A DNA stretch of 64,000 nt from Apostichopus japonicus (GCF_037975245.1 NC_092568.1:38654501-38718500); one strand, 5' to 3'; positions 12,089-26,121 are shown, counted from the stretch's first letter. Notes: a model not told the origin generated them from the letters alone. A program made the numbers and translations.

Positions 12089-15000
12089 GTAAATAACATT
12101 TTAGTAATTTGTGTTTAGTACTAGTAGTGTAGCAGCGTTGAGACTTTGTTGTAAGAAGCCTGAAAAGCTACGTTCGTGTGTAAAGAAACTGCTCTACAAC
12201 ATATTGTGTATATCAATTGGTTGTAGGCTGTTTAAATATGCCAAAATGTGCTTATTTTGTTTTGGATTTTGCTCACATTTTGGGTGACTATTTGATTTGA
12301 GTGAAAATTTTTACAATTTTATATTAGGTTTGGTTTTCTCTTTGCTGGCAGTAACAAACTGTGCACATGGCTGTGACTAGAACCAAAATGGCGGCTAGAT
12401 GCCCATATATGGCTGTGATGAATTTGGATTTTTTTTTTTTACTAGCCAGGGTGGGAGAGTAGAGTAATATAAAACAATCCCAATGAAGGTTCTTCTCAAC
12501 AACAATAAGCCCATGCACCAAATGTGACATTTGTCCGATACTGACTGGGGAACAATTACATGGAAAACAGAGGGCATATTTACCCGTTGCTTAGACTTTT
12601 AAGGCATAACAAATATTAATTTCTGAAAGTTTCATACACACAAGAAATATGATAATATAGAATATTGAAAGCTGTTTTGATGACTTCAGCAGATGTTGCC
12701 ATGGTAACCAAAATTGATGTTGTTTTTAAGATTGACTAGAAAAAATGTAAGCTGTGATATCGTTATTTCTACTTGAGCTATGACCTCGAAACTTGGCAGG
12801 AATGAGATATTCTTGATTGAGAAAAGTTTCGTTACAACTTTTTGTTGGTTTCTGTGGTAAAAATTAGATTTCTGATAGTCAGAAACTGATGATACACTGG
12901 CTTTAACTTACTGTATAAATAACATAGTATATTGTAACGTTAACTCAGTCTAAGATACCGGTGGGGGTGAAGTGAGGATTGGGAGGCGCCTAAATATTCC
13001 GTACTGAGGTGGTGGTATGAAAACGATGGCAGTGTAATAATAACGACGAGCCTTGAATCTCGCTATTACATGCAAGGAGTATAACACACAGATAAACGAG
13101 AAAAGGACAAGCGCTGGGATTTCGCAATCTATTACTATAATCAGCCACGGTACAGACAATACACCGGCACGGAGCCCTCTATGTTGAAGACGAACAAGTA
13201 CTTAAACGAAAATGGTCACAAATGAGTAAAGTCCTATAACGATACAAATTCGACCACAATGGTCGGAGCCAGAGCTACTACCGAACCGAATGATTCAGAA
13301 CGGCATCAAAGACCTGTAATACTTACGTCCCTGTCTACATGGAAGGCACATGTGGTACTTTAACTGCATGTCCTGCACGTCAAATGAAGTTGGAAGTTGG
13401 TTTTTATTTAAAATTAATAGATTTCATCAAAATGCATTTCTGTTTATACACAAATGTACATCCCACACTTGTTTCACTTAATATGTACTTATGTTTCAAA
13501 TAAAAAAGTAATAATGCAATAGCATGGGGTTCTTGCAAATTAGCTGATACTTTTTTAAGTATATTGATGACTTGTTAAATGCCGTCATAGGTATAGATAA
13601 TGCACTCCTCTGGTAGCAATTTCTGTGACCTTGATAAGAAAAAAGCCAACTTTGATGATCGAAGGAGTTGTTTATTCAGAGGTTCCTCAATTTCTGTTTG
13701 GTGATCTGCTTCAATAGAGGTATCTTGATCTGAAATCGAATTTAAAAAGTGTAAAAAAATTAAAATTTCTCAGGATACCTCCACTATCTGAGAATGACCT
13801 ACAGTTGCTTTGTTGGGTTGGTATGTGTTTTATTGTTGTTTATGAACTTCCTCTAAAATTCATGTAGATTGAAGTCAATAAAACTTTCCAGAACATCCTA
13901 TTATTAGTATATGAGTGTTACACACACTATTCATCCACTGTGACAATGTAGAGTTGAAACAATTCGTTTTTAGAGATATCTGTGAGTGGCAGCTCATATT
14001 TATAGGCCGAACAGCCACTGACCATTCGTTGCACAGAAAATAGTGTTATGTTTTAGAAATGACAGTATGACACATAACACAGTTATGGCTCACTCAATTT
14101 AGAAAATACAACCGATGTTTATCAATTTCCAAATTATGCCATCTTGCTTACAGATAAAGAAAGCTAAAATGATGATTTAACATTCTTTATGTTGATATTC
14201 AAAACAGACTAACCTAAAGTACATGGTATTCGTATTTTACGTTATTTCTTGCTGGAAGTAAGTGGTGCCTTACTAAGGGGAAATCTCAGTTTCAATGCAT
14301 GAAATGCCCATAATGTTGTTAGTTTAGGCCTAGGCCTCAGGGTCATAAATTTTCAGAGAGAGTTAATGTGTCCTCAGCATTCGTAGATATATACTTTGAA
14401 TGGGTGTGTATCAATGCAATCTACTGGTTAAATGAGGTAACAGCACATCCATAACCGCCCTGACACCAGAGAGAGGTATATTAATGTTTCAATGGAAGAT
14501 CTACTTTTTATAACTACAGGAACCAGTGCTTGCCACCAAAGGTGTATAAGGCAATTTGTCGTTGTTTTTCTTTTGCCGACCAACAAATTTGAATGTTTCA
14601 TCATGAAATATCCCCCCTATCCACCTCTCTTCCCTTATAACTGTCTTTAAAAACAATGTCACAACCTATGCACAACCTTTAAGGTAGCATACGCCCATTA
14701 AAAACCCCATTGAATTACACACTAAATCACAAAAGTAATGTGGTCCCTAAGTCTATCTAAACGCTACCCATCACAGCTGACAAATTGGTCTTGAATGGCA
14801 CCATCAATTTTTTGTATCATGACAGTGCAGATTTTTTTGGCTATCCGAGTCGGAAGTTTACGTCACTTGTTAAAACACCTCTTCACTCAGTAGTAAAATA
14901 ATTTCGTACACTGCTCGTGGGAGGACTAAAGGGGTCTAAAATTTCCTCAATCGACCCAATTTTGCACCATATGCACTTCCATTCATGCACTTCAACAGGC

Positions 15001-16257
15001 CTAGGCAAGCCAAAGGAACCAGATCCTGATTGATAACGTATTTAAAAGATGTTTTCCTACTGCATTTTGGCACTTTTCCTGAAGGAGAACATCCGGGCGG
15101 ATCGATATATACTCTGATAGGAGTATGTCACCGTATCTTCAGGCAGTGCGTAATCGAATCGAGAATAGCTACAGTAGATATTAACAAAGTTTGGGCCAGG
15201 TCAAAAGGTCACGAGAAGCAACCTATTATTAGTCAGTTGCTCAAAATCAGGCATGTCCCACAATCAATTAAAATACCCTCTTTAACTGCATTTTTACAGT
15301 AATGTGCAAGAACTGTTTTTTGGCATAGTAAACTATCAATCTTATTATTGTTTTCAGCATTTTAAGCTTCAACCTCACCACTCACCCCAAAAAATGAGCA
15401 AAGTAAGCATTAAAACAAGACATGGAAGACAGCCTACTTTGCAACACCAGATACATTATTTCCTAATAAGAGTGTGCTATGAGTTGTGTGCGTATCTTGT
15501 CTCTATGTGGCTGATGACCGAGATGGAAACTTTTTTGTCCCTAGCATGCAGATTGATCTCTACCGAATACAACAGGATTCTTCTACTCAATGTGGTACAC
15601 CTAAAAGCCGTACATTAAGCAGGCGCCCCGGAGAGTTTTGAATTTGCGTCTGGTTTGCCTCTACAACATCTAACTAGGCGACAGTTAATTTTCGTAAATA
15701 GCGCCTGGTCATTTTCCCAACATTACTACATCCAAACCTGAAGTTTTTATTGGGCACTGAATCTCGAAAATTGCAGAATACCGCGGAAAATTCAACAAGA
15801 GAAGCAAAGATATATAATATCGCTGATTCGCAATAATATTGTCCATTCCAATAGCAACGTTGTATTACCAGGGGGCTGCTACTCTAACAGTACAACGTTC
15901 GTTAAACACCTTTATGTACCAGCATATATGTGTTTACGTACATGGCAACTCCAAATCAATAGAAACCGACTCACTTAAGTCAATGGAGATTTGGCTGAGC
16001 CTTCGGATTCTTACCTACGGATGCCCCTATGCCAATTTCCAACAGCCAGCAGCAGCCTCTCCTATTCTTATGTGACCAAACGTACATGTAATCGGATAGA
16101 CTGGTCGGTGGGATATACTGTTGAATAATATATAAAGCAATGTTTCCACAATTTGATCCCTGGTGACTCCAAATGACCTTTGACCTCCCCAAAAATGATA
16201 GGCTTCTACTTAATGCGGTATTGTTACGAACCAAATATGAGATTGGTTCAAACCTCC
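12089..16257. other. No gene seen (possible long intron)
   Basis: Short frames such as 15030-15302 and 15304-15618 have no family or splice support. An AGGTCA-type direct repeat (minus strand) sits at 16174-16186 inside a dispersed repeat that recurs in the P450 introns. Confidence 0.35.
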
Positions 16258-17352
16258 CTTCTTGAGACATCGTGTTAACAAGCAAGGTGTCACCCCCCCC
16301 CCCCCCTTCTCTCTCTCGCGCTACTCGTCAACGATAAGGTCATTGTCAGTCAGACACCCCACCTTTCGCGGCTGTATTGTTGTTTCGAACTTGTTTCGAT
16401 ACATTTGTACCCACTGGCCCTCACTTCACAAACTTATTAATCACTCTGGTTGAGCAAGTAAGCAACTGAGTATAAGGTATTTGCTTTGAAGACTACATAG
16501 AGTACTAACTACAAAAGCTTTGTTAATGTAACAAAGAAGAAAAGTGCAGCCCCCCCCCCCCTCTCCAGCCAAATATACTTTGTGAAAATTCGGGCAATAT
16601 GCTGAGAATTTTTCGGGCACCTACTGAGAGAAAAAATAATTTGCAATGTGTTTTTCAATGGTTTAAATGATATTTTTGTTATCATTTTATTGAAACGATT
16701 TCCTCAATAATTATAACCAATAAGGGTAATAAAACAGAAATTTTCTGTATGTTATTGGCATGCGATGTAATAACCTATGCATGTCTATATAAAATGCACA
16801 TTATATTGTTGAACGCGCGTGGAGCGCGCACAAAAAAATTGTGGTTTTATTTTTCGGGCAAGTCGTTACTGCCTCCCCCCCCCCCCCCAATCAAATTGGG
16901 CTCCTACGCCTATGATTGTATACCAAAGAGACAATATAAATACTGTACTTACATGAAGCTAGCGAACAGGGTCAACCCTCCCAATAGCAAAATGAGTACT
17001 TAAATAAATCGAATTGTAACTGGCGAACGTCGACGGTAGCTCTCTTAGGCATTTTTATTAGAGTATACAGAATCATACGAAGTTTTGAAAAGTGGATCGC
17101 GAGATATAATTTCTCGAAGTGGCAAGGAAAACGTGGTAAATGTGACTTATTAAAGGTCAATTTTGAACGAACTTTTTCATTTCTTAGGTCATTCACAAAC
17201 ACAGGAATATATGAATAGGCCTAGGTAAATAAGATTGCGACAGTCGGAAATTCCGACTGTCACACTCCATTTTTCCAACTTTCGTCAGTTTTACCAACAT
17301 TGGGGTGAGACACCCCCACAACCTACCCCCCCCCCCTCTAGCGACGTCACTG
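16258..17352. repeat. Dispersed repeat family T, copy 2, with inserted MITE half
   Basis: This copy matches the one at 4576-5742 at both ends. Its middle (about 16545-16913) is replaced by C-rich material ending in CCTACGCCTATG, the right-end motif of the hAT-like MITEs found elsewhere in the window. A palindrome with 11-base arms lies at 17239-17261. The right end GCGACGTCACTG is at 17341-17352. Confidence 0.55.
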
Positions 17353-17862
17353 CATGCACGCACTCATCCGCTTGTGTAGCAGTATAAACTGTTTTCACTG
17401 ATTCAGTAGCCTACATCCTGTCCTAGTCCCCCATAGGACAATGTATACTAGATTATACCAGTATTTACACCAGTACATTTAAGTCACCCGGACCTATGTT
17501 ACAAGGCCTGTTGGTACATAGTGTCTTTCCGAACAATATATGCAATGGTATAACGAAGGAGGGAATTTTGTTACAAGTTGTGTCCCCGAACGCAGTAGCA
17601 AAAATTAGTAAAATAAATCAGTAATGGATAGTGGCTATATCCGTGTTATTAGAAAATATGTCGCATTTCGGCTTCCATATAGTTAGCAGTAGGTCAATTA
17701 ATCGTGCGTCAACTAAAAATGGGAAAATTTGCCGAAAATGTTGGACAAATTGCCAATTTTCTAGGAGATGAGAGCTATCTAAGTGGTTTTAAAAACCCCA
17801 GAAAAGGATCTTACGGAAAAAAGTCAGTAGTTCAGACTGGCTGAAAATGGAACTCTTACGTA
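17353..17862. other. No gene seen
   Basis: No exon or repeat boundary could be supported. Confidence 0.35.
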
Positions 17863-18944
17863 TGTTACGATCAACTCGATCAAGGCCAGAATACACCTCC
17901 CCTTGGGTTCACAACTCAAATGACTAAACAATACACTGTAAAATTTAACTTTAAATATAACAATAAGTATTTATTTAATTGTGTGTTCAAGGTAATTAAA
18001 ATCAAACAAAGATCATTTATCAATATCTAAGCAGTTTACACTAAAACAGATTTAATAAGTTATACTATAATTTACTCACGACCTGGTGTGTGCCGCGACG
18101 CGAGCTGCAGCATAAGTCCAGTGACAAAAAGTCCTGGTGAATATTCCAGCGAAACTTGTCGACGGACGAATGTCCAATATTGAAGAAATCCAGCTCCCAA
18201 CTTGATGACTTCCACTTCGGAGGTCGACTACTAATGAATGTCCAAGTTGTGCTTGCAGCTTGTTTATCCTTGGATTCCTGTCCTTGGGTAACTCAGAGGC
18301 CACAATAAGTAGTGCTGACTGGCACAGAACCGAAGACGGCTACACAACGATGGGCGACTTCGAAGCCGGTAAACTTGTAGCAAATCCACTAATAAAAAGA
18401 CAGCTATAACTTTACTGTCAAACTAAGTGAGTATTTACTCACACTGGAATTGTAGGATTTACTTGAGCGAGATGCTATTAAACTCCCGGAGCCAAGATGG
18501 TTAAAACAACTCTTGATCTCAAATTATCAGGTGCTTATATAGCCTTTTCACAAGTCCAGAAAGATCTTGAAATGTCCATCCATTCTAGAAGCATCTTACA
18601 GTAGCTCCAGCTCAGTTCAACCAACCCAAAAGGTCACTTCACCTTTCCAGGAAATCCTCACCTAGTGTTCTAAAAATAGCACAGGGGATTTCCCCTTGGC
18701 GGCACTCCAATGTTCTAGCTTGTTCCAATGTGTACTGTATTGGGATGATCTAAATTGTTCTCAAATGTTCTAACTCTTCTAGAAGCTTCTCAACTTTTCC
18801 AAATATTCTGCACACACCAGATATGCACACATACCAGGCAGTTCTATACTATGGTTCTTAGATTAATTTATAATATTCTATAATATTGATTTATAATACA
18901 ACTATTTGTTGCAAAAATCATACAAATTATTGGGGCCTGTAACA
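17863..18944 (-). mobile_element. Solo LTR, 1082 bp, minus orientation
   Basis: The element begins TGTTAC and ends GTAACA, the canonical TG...CA inverted ends, and is flanked by CGTA on both sides (17859-17862 and 18945-18948), a 4-bp target-site duplication. On the minus strand a TATA-like CTATATAAG covers 18534-18541 and an AATAAA lies at 17975-17970, in the expected U3-to-R order. No internal gag-pol region is adjacent, so this is a recombined solo LTR, Gypsy-like in its ends and duplication length. Confidence 0.75.
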
Positions 18945-18948
18945 CGTA

Positions 18949-20555
18949 TCATGATGGAAGGAAATTTTACTATCTAGGTCTTCTCAACTAGCCCAAATCG
19001 ATACAACTCATAGTGGCATCGCAGGTAATTTTTGTAACCTACAGTAAATGATACAATCTATATCTGTGATAAGACCAGGCCGTCACGTAGGAAAGACGAT
19101 GTTTTTCATAATAGTATTTAGGCCTACCTTACTTTACACGTGGGAAACTCTTTTCCTCAATTTGATGGTCACATGTTATGGTCACATTTACAAGACATTA
19201 TTTATACATTACGTTGCATATTGCAATTTATTTTTCATGTTTTTTGTCAACCTTCACACCTGCTTATTCTGAATGGCCTAGTTAAATTTCTGGATACTAA
19301 ACAGCAGCGCGGCAGCGCTAGCGTATATGGGGTTAACAGCCTAGAACTAAATGGGTTTTATTTCGCTTACGTTACATTCTGTGTGGCTTATCCAATGCTA
19401 CCTGGCCTATACTTAAATTGATATCATATTTTGGTTATTCACCCATAGAATTGTTTCATAGAACACGATGTTAAATGGCGAACAGCCATTCCACGGTTAA
19501 AAAATAACTATAGGCTTGATTGGCTCACATATCATGGTATTCTTTTACCACGTTTGTTTTGTTGTAAAAACTCATTTGCAAAACTCAAGCAATCGCTTAT
19601 TTTACATTAAAATCAATTGTATGCTTGACTAAAGTTGTAAGCGCTTGAAAAATATTGCCCAACATTTTTACCCAATTGTCGTAACTTGTTTTTATTTGTT
19701 GAAAGCAAATATGAGTAAATAGTTAAGACCAAAATCCACAGCTAGATTTCATATATTGTAGTCTGTTTGATAATTTAACCACATGGAGCTTTCTGTTTAC
19801 AAAACGAGAACTTGTTACTACTCGGCTGTTTTGACAGGAACTTCAACATGATAAGAGCAATAATGTTTCAACTGAGTTTTGGAACCATTTCTCTGTAAGT
19901 TCCTTTGAGGAAATTACTAATAAGGATACACAAATGTGTGTGTGTCTAGGCCTATAGGTGTGGGAGGGGGGGGGGCATAATTTCTGAATACTGGGGAAGG
20001 GTCCCATTTTCTTTGGCAAAATAAGACATGTTAAGGTCTCTAGATGTAAAATGATGTATAATTGTACATTTTACTATAATGGTGAGCTAGCATTATTTTG
20101 TTTTTGTACTTTGGTCATACAGAGGGTGTTTTGAACCCCAATTGATCCTGATTCGGGACAATTAATGTTTTATTGCCATTATACAGTCAGACATTGTACA
20201 GATAAATCAATTAGGCACCACCACGCAAAAGGCATCAAACTTCTGGTACATCCTAAGTTAATCAAATTTGATAAATGTCTGATCTGTAATTGAATGTCAC
20301 AAATGTTGTATTGGCTCGTATGGCTTAACCATTTCAGCTGTTGAAGTAAACTATGTGATATATGCATGGTCAAACATATGAAATGCGATCTGCAATAACA
20401 ATGTTGAGCCACTGCGCCCATAAAAATATAAGTCTCACAATAAAAGATCATCCAATTAACTAAATGCCTGAGCATAGTTCAGTTGTACCTTACTGACCAT
20501 TCTACGACAAAAATGAGATTTCCATTAAAATGTAATTTTTTTCTTGTATTGACAG
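18949..20555. other. No supported exon
   Basis: By analogy with paralogue C, a transmembrane exon for B would be expected around 19.3 kb. I could not find one with the right phase and a hydrophobic core. Confidence 0.35.
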
Positions 20556-20574
20556 CACGCAAGGGTCAAGACGA
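20556..20574 (+). CDS. Paralogue B, 19-nt microexon
   Basis: Nineteen bases lie between a ttgacag acceptor and a gtgagt donor. Length and phase are identical to the microexon of C at 29353-29371: it takes one base from the previous exon and passes two to the next, which then continues in frame at 21150. It encodes about six polar residues. Confidence 0.55.
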
Positions 20575-21149
20575 GTGAGTTAACAAGGTTTTTGTTTTGG
20601 TTATTGATCTAATAAGCATTACGTTTTTAAGTAATTTTCTGATCATTTGGATGAAGTTACTTGGAAGACATGAATGTATAGAACGTTAATGTTGAGTGTG
20701 GAAAAACAGTTTATCAAAAATTCACAATCTTTCCCACATATAAATTTCAGAATAATACTATGTTCTTTATTAGCTTGGTGGACTCTACAAAACGATATTT
20801 CTTCTGCATTCTTTTTTGACGGAGCGATATGGAGTCATGGTTGTTGTTAGTCTCTGTATCATTTTCTACTATACTCTAAATTATTGTTCCTTAGATGAAT
20901 CAGTCTCTTATGCATTGTAAGCAGTTCTAAATTGTCATTTAATATACCGTAAGATATTGAGACCTTGTACAAAATCTCTCTGATCAACTATGATCCATGG
21001 AAGAGATGAAGGTTTTACTAATTTATTATGGATTCAGAAAGCTTTGTAAAAACGATTGGAAATACTGGTTTGAAATACAACACTTACCCAAATGTTTCCC
21101 TAAATCGATGTAATTAAAACTGTCAATATAATATCTAATTTCTACAAAG

Positions 21150-21234
21150 ACCATCTGAACGTCGACACGGCGAAGTTAAAAAGGAAAACAAACTAGTTCT
21201 GGCAGGGAAATACACAGTTGGCAGGAGGGAAATG
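21150..21234 (+). CDS. Paralogue B, linker exon (85 nt)
   Basis: This has the same length, phase, acceptor and donor as the 376-460 exon of A and is nearly identical in sequence. It is open in the frame set by the 19-nt microexon. Confidence 0.6.
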
Positions 21235-21598
21235 GTATGAAAATACAACTATTGCTTGTTATGTTTGCTCTCGTATGGTATTATCTCAATTGTTACTTAA
21301 CGTTTCACTTAGGAGTCCGTGTAGTATTTCACTCTAGATGATGAAAGAAAGTTCATATAATAATGTACCCATTAGGATAGGTGTATTAGTTTGTGTTTAA
21401 AGCATTTGTCTCTTGTATCTGGAAAGAGTACAGAATAATTGTAAAAAGATTAAAACGAGTACGTTGTTTAATTGAAACAATAAAAAAAATGGTCGTTTCG
21501 CCTAAAATAAATCTCATGTCCGGGAACAGGGCATTCTAATTCCAAGCCAAAGCCTAGTCTAAGCATCCCACCGAAAGTATTTTCTATTTCTTTTACAG

Positions 21599-22624
21599 GA
21601 AGATTTTAACAGGGAGTTGACAAACTTTGCAAACTCATTTAAGGACATACCAAGAAAAATGCGATTTTTCTCTCTTTGTATGAGAGCTCTCTATGCAGAA
21701 TAGGCGCTAGGGACCACTTCAGAAACGGCGGAAAAATTCAACAGAATTCGTGATGATACAAGGAGAGATGCCTTGGTCTATGTGAACGGAATTTTACCAG
21801 TATCTACTGAAGTAGTGAGATCCATCAAAGAGTTCTTTGACGTATACGAGGCGCTTGACTTCATTGAGTGGAGAGAGTTCCTTCCTTCAATGATTGATGA
21901 TGTGAAGGGTTACCGACAATGTTGCCAAACTCTGGTAAAGATGCATCAGGAAATCATGGTTCCTTTCAAGAAGAGACAGGATGAAGTGAGGATATTAATA
22001 TCTGAGCTAAAATATCTCACCGAAGAATTAAAAAGGAAGAGGGAGGAATTTGAAAAATCAGCTACGCGCAAAGAACAATGGGCAATGTTTCTTCTACTTA
22101 TTCCTGAACTAAATGTCACTGCAGCTCCTCTTCTGCAATTGAGGGCACACTCAGACACCATTAAAGCTATAGCAAGTGGTCAGCAAAGTAAAATAAGTGA
22201 GTCAGCTATCTTAGTGATAAGTGAAACCATGATGCCAGCAATATCCGCTCTTGTTGATGGTCTTAATGCTGCAGCTGGTTTCTTCAATGTTGTTGAAAGT
22301 GACATCAAGTCTTTTGAAGCCAACAAACTGAAGATGGGATTAAAGCAGCAGTCGCATTACAAAATAATAAAAAAGCAAGTAGCCAACATTGCTACAAACT
22401 GTCGAGAATTTTACGCCATAATTCCAGAAGTAGAAAGTGACTTCAAAGCTATACCGGAGTATCCCAAAGACAGAAACTATGTTGAACGATGGCTACAGAA
22501 ACAGCAAGAACATATAGAGAGAGAGTATTCAGCAAAGATCACAGGTCAACTGAAGAACATGCTTCATAATTTTACACTCACAGCTGAAGATCATTTTGTG
22601 ATGGACGAAAAGGAGGACATTTAA
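21599..22624 (+). pseudogene. Paralogue B, terminal exon with in-frame TAG
   Basis: The exon opens after ttttacag in the same phase as A. After 34 codons an in-frame TAG occurs at 21701-21703, at a codon that is CAC in A. From there the frame is open and well conserved to TAA at 22622, including the hydrophobic block and the flanking helices. An ATG at 21773 could start a 283-aa product lacking the leader exons. The rest of the exon shows no frameshift, so the loss is recent, polymorphic, or tolerated through the internal start. Similarity to A is about 70% at protein level by eye. Confidence 0.7.
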
Positions 22625-24083
22625 TTTATTCTGTCGGTTTTGTCATCACTTTTCCAGTTGCTGGACTTAGTATGTAGAACAGAGAAATGGAAATCCATAT
22701 TTTTTTGGGGGAAAATAGCGTATCTTAAACGACTCTTTATATGTTTGACTCACATTACACTGTTTGAAAAGATTTGTAGTGATCTTCTAAGGTAATACCG
22801 TAATTTGAAACCCACTCCCTCTCCCCGGTTGGTAATGAAAACTGCACTCGTCCTTAATTTTCCTGATTATTCCAAACTTGTGAACACAAGGTTGTGACAA
22901 CTTGCTTATGTGGAATTAGTTCTTGTGTATTGCTGCCGTTAAAGCTTCGATGTGCCGTTATAAGCTATATATTATGATCTTATGTTAGCTGTTATAGTCT
23001 CTATTTGCTTCTTATCTCCATTTGTATTTGTTTTCGGTATTCGTTTCATTTGCTAACTTTGTATTTGGCATTAATTAATATCTGTGTTAGGCGAAATGTA
23101 AACAAAAAGTGTTTTAAAATAACGTTTTATTTTACCATCAAACCACAGTTGTGTATAATTATTAAAGGCTATGATTTTCGCACCGAATTAGCCTTTTCTT
23201 ACCCTACTCTAGTACCAAAAGCAGAGACATTAAAATTCAAGCATGTTGGGTTCAACAAGTGGTGTCATGTCAAGTCGTCATTATTGTAGGTAAAAACACA
23301 GTCCTTTCTTTCAAATTGAAATATATGGTCTAGCCGTTAAGAGGTGTGTCTTCAGAAGTATCTTTCTCACGTTCATCATTGCTTAACCATTAGCAGAAAA
23401 TTCCGGCTTGTCCCGAACAGAATTGATGTTTTCTGAAATTCCTTTCCTTCCGCTTTCTGGGTTGTATTAATGCATCGGTGTTTGATTCCTTCTTACATAT
23501 CTTCTAAGCCATGTAACCGTCACCTGCAACAGATGAAGGCTTACATTGGTATCACTCCCAACTAATTAATAGACAAGTCACTGGCAGAGCAAATTTATTC
23601 TCTTTTAAATTGTTTAGAATTTAACGATTTAGCATGTTATGATTGCAGACCGTATACCACATACTGAACAGGTTCAGGAAGAAGTACTTGTCTGCCAATT
23701 TTTTACCATAACAAATTCTACTTTTTCTTGAAATTGTAATAATAAGCATTTGTTCAACGTGTAACTTGTTGTATCTGAATGGTGTTTATCAATATATCAT
23801 TTAATATTTGGACTTCCACGTGTGTTTCTTTTCCTTAATTTGTCGTTTCGTTTTAAAGTAGAGACTAAACATATATTGTATATTTTAATTTTCTTTACTA
23901 ATACTGTGACCTTTATTTTCATGTTTTCGAAAATGTTTGTGTAACATGTAATTTAATATGGTTAATGTGAAAAGCAACAAGATAAACTATATTGGCGATG
24001 ACGACGACTATGTCAATGAAAGCTGGTAGAAATCGTATATAAAAACCGTTTACGAATACAAAATTTTAAGTATTTTCAAGAAG
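22625..24083 (+). other. 3' flank of paralogue B, shared with A
   Basis: Aligns in blocks with 1843-4043; no further gene is seen. Homology to A stops at about 24083, opposite the SINE tail in A. Confidence 0.55.
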
Positions 24084-25045
24084 AGCAATCGTATAGGGTG
24101 TGCATGTGTTTGACGAGTTTATGATGTTAGTTATGACAGAACACAATATGTTTACCACTGCTTTCATTTCGTTATTTGTTGCTTAGTGTGCAAAAAATAA
24201 GTGCGATCACCGCATTTACTAAGTATTTACAGTCTGTGAATTACCTCGCAATCTTTTTGCTAATCCAAGGTTCCAGCTGTTGAATTCAACAAAGCTGAGT
24301 GCATCCCTTGGAAAAGTGGTGGAGGGGATAAGACATTTACTCCTCTAATCACTTGCAAGTAGAGGCGACCCTACCGAACCGCCCCCCCACCCCACCCCCC
24401 CCCCCCCCACCTCCCCCTCAATCGACTACTAAGTTCGTGGAATATAATAAACATATTAAGGACAATGTATAGTAATGGTTTAAGAACAGGATATTGTTTA
24501 GAAAAGAAGGAAGTATAAGTAAAAATGTACGCTTAAGTCATACTGATATTCAACCATTATTGCCCACTGACAATACTGTATGATGATTGTATATTAGAAA
24601 ATATACCTCAAACTTCAGACCAGCTTTGCCGTTAGTACCGCATGAACGAAAGAAATTTCCTTTTTTCAGTGACAAATATTTACATAGTTTTATCTACCTC
24701 ATCAAAAATCTTGATGTTGCCATGTTCTAAGTATTTTTTGTTCCTGCAAATCAGATGTAGCCGTATGAGAATGCGCTTTTAAACTGTATTAACTTATTCG
24801 CACCTCTCTAAAACTTGCTGCTTTTAATGTCGGATTTATGAGAAGCTTCAAAGCAAGTAGAGATCGAAGAACTAGTCACTTGCATTCTCTAACAATCGAG
24901 CGTTACAATGCCTGTGGATCTCGACGGTATAAATAGGTTTGCCAGAAATCATAATAATCGACGGATGACTTTCATTTAATCAACCGAAGTTTGCAAAATT
25001 AATCTTCTTGGGTAAACTAATGGATCTTTGATCTCTTTGTACATA
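24084..25045. other. No gene seen; C-rich run
   Basis: A run of C with few interruptions covers about 24382-24416. Nothing else is supported. Confidence 0.35.
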
Positions 25046-25706
25046 CATAACAGGCGCGTATCCAGGATTTTCTAACCCGGGGGGCGCGAATTACTATCTA
25101 AGCGGAGCGCCACCATCGGTTGGCGCGGAGCGTACAAGAAAATTTCTGGTTTTGATACCCCCCAGATCACCGGAAATGGCACTTCTCGGGCTTGAAAATG
25201 AGCAACCAGATGTACACTTTTGCCTGAGAACCAAGTATTTCCCAAAAGTTTTTTCCATCCATAACCTTTTTGAAGATTGTCAGCAGTCACACACATCATG
25301 TTCGACCTCATTGCATGTCCTATGGATCATTGCTTTTGTAGGTTATTCTACGTCACGGCCCACAATATCCGAAAGCCCCACTTTTCAAGGTTTTAAGCCC
25401 ATTGTTGAGAATTCGTGAATAAAATCACTTGAAAACATACCCATAATGTTGCACAAAATTCAATCTATAGACAACCAATATAGAAAAACCTCCTTGAACC
25501 CCTAACAGACAGGTCAAAATTGAACGAGTAGAGGAAAGTATTATGAAGAATGTTGGTGAGGAAATTTTCGAAAATTCCGACACAGTTAATTTATTGGTGT
25601 AGAAATATTGCAACCTCTTATAATGGCTTTTACAAAACTTGGTTGAAGGAACAGAAAAATAGCAGATATTTCCGATATCAGGTATATCGAAACCGAACAC
25701 TTCACT

Positions 25707-26121
25707 CATAGGCGTAGGTCCCGTAGGAGGCGGGGGCTGCAGCCCCCCCCCCCCCCAATTGTTTTCCCATTTTTGTTAGGCACCTACTGAAAGAAAAAAT
25801 AAATAGCAATGAATAGCTTAAAATGATCTCCTTGGTAATTGAAATAAAGTTGTAAGCTTGGCCGACATTACTACTGTAAAAGAGAGTTTTGACATAAATG
25901 GATCTGTATGCTTTTTCTCCATCTACATAAGACATTTGGTTGTTTACATTAGCATCCGGCGGTATACTGTGCAACTTTGACGGACCGTGCGGTACACGAT
26001 CTTGCCTATATGATATTGGCATCGACATGTTGAATGCGCGCTTCTTGCGCGAAAAATTTTGGCTTTTTTTTTCGGGCAAGTTATTACAGCCCCCAAATCC
26101 AATCTGGCTCCTACGCCTTTG
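25707..26121. mobile_element. hAT-like MITE nested in the 25-27 kb element
   Basis: The left end CATAGGCGTAGG and right end CCTACGCCTTTG are near-inverted. Adjacent 8-bp flanks agree at six positions, compatible with an old 8-bp target duplication. A poly-C run lies just inside the left end. Confidence 0.5.

Noticed and set aside
15030-15618. Two adjacent plus-strand frames of 90 and 104 codons
   Set aside because: No recognised domain, no convincing splice sites, and ordinary length for AT-rich non-coding DNA.
19837-19899. Possible leader exon for paralogue B with ATG at 19850 and gtaagt donor
   Set aside because: It ends with two spare bases; joining it to the 20556 microexon leads to a stop in the 85-nt exon, so the phase is wrong.
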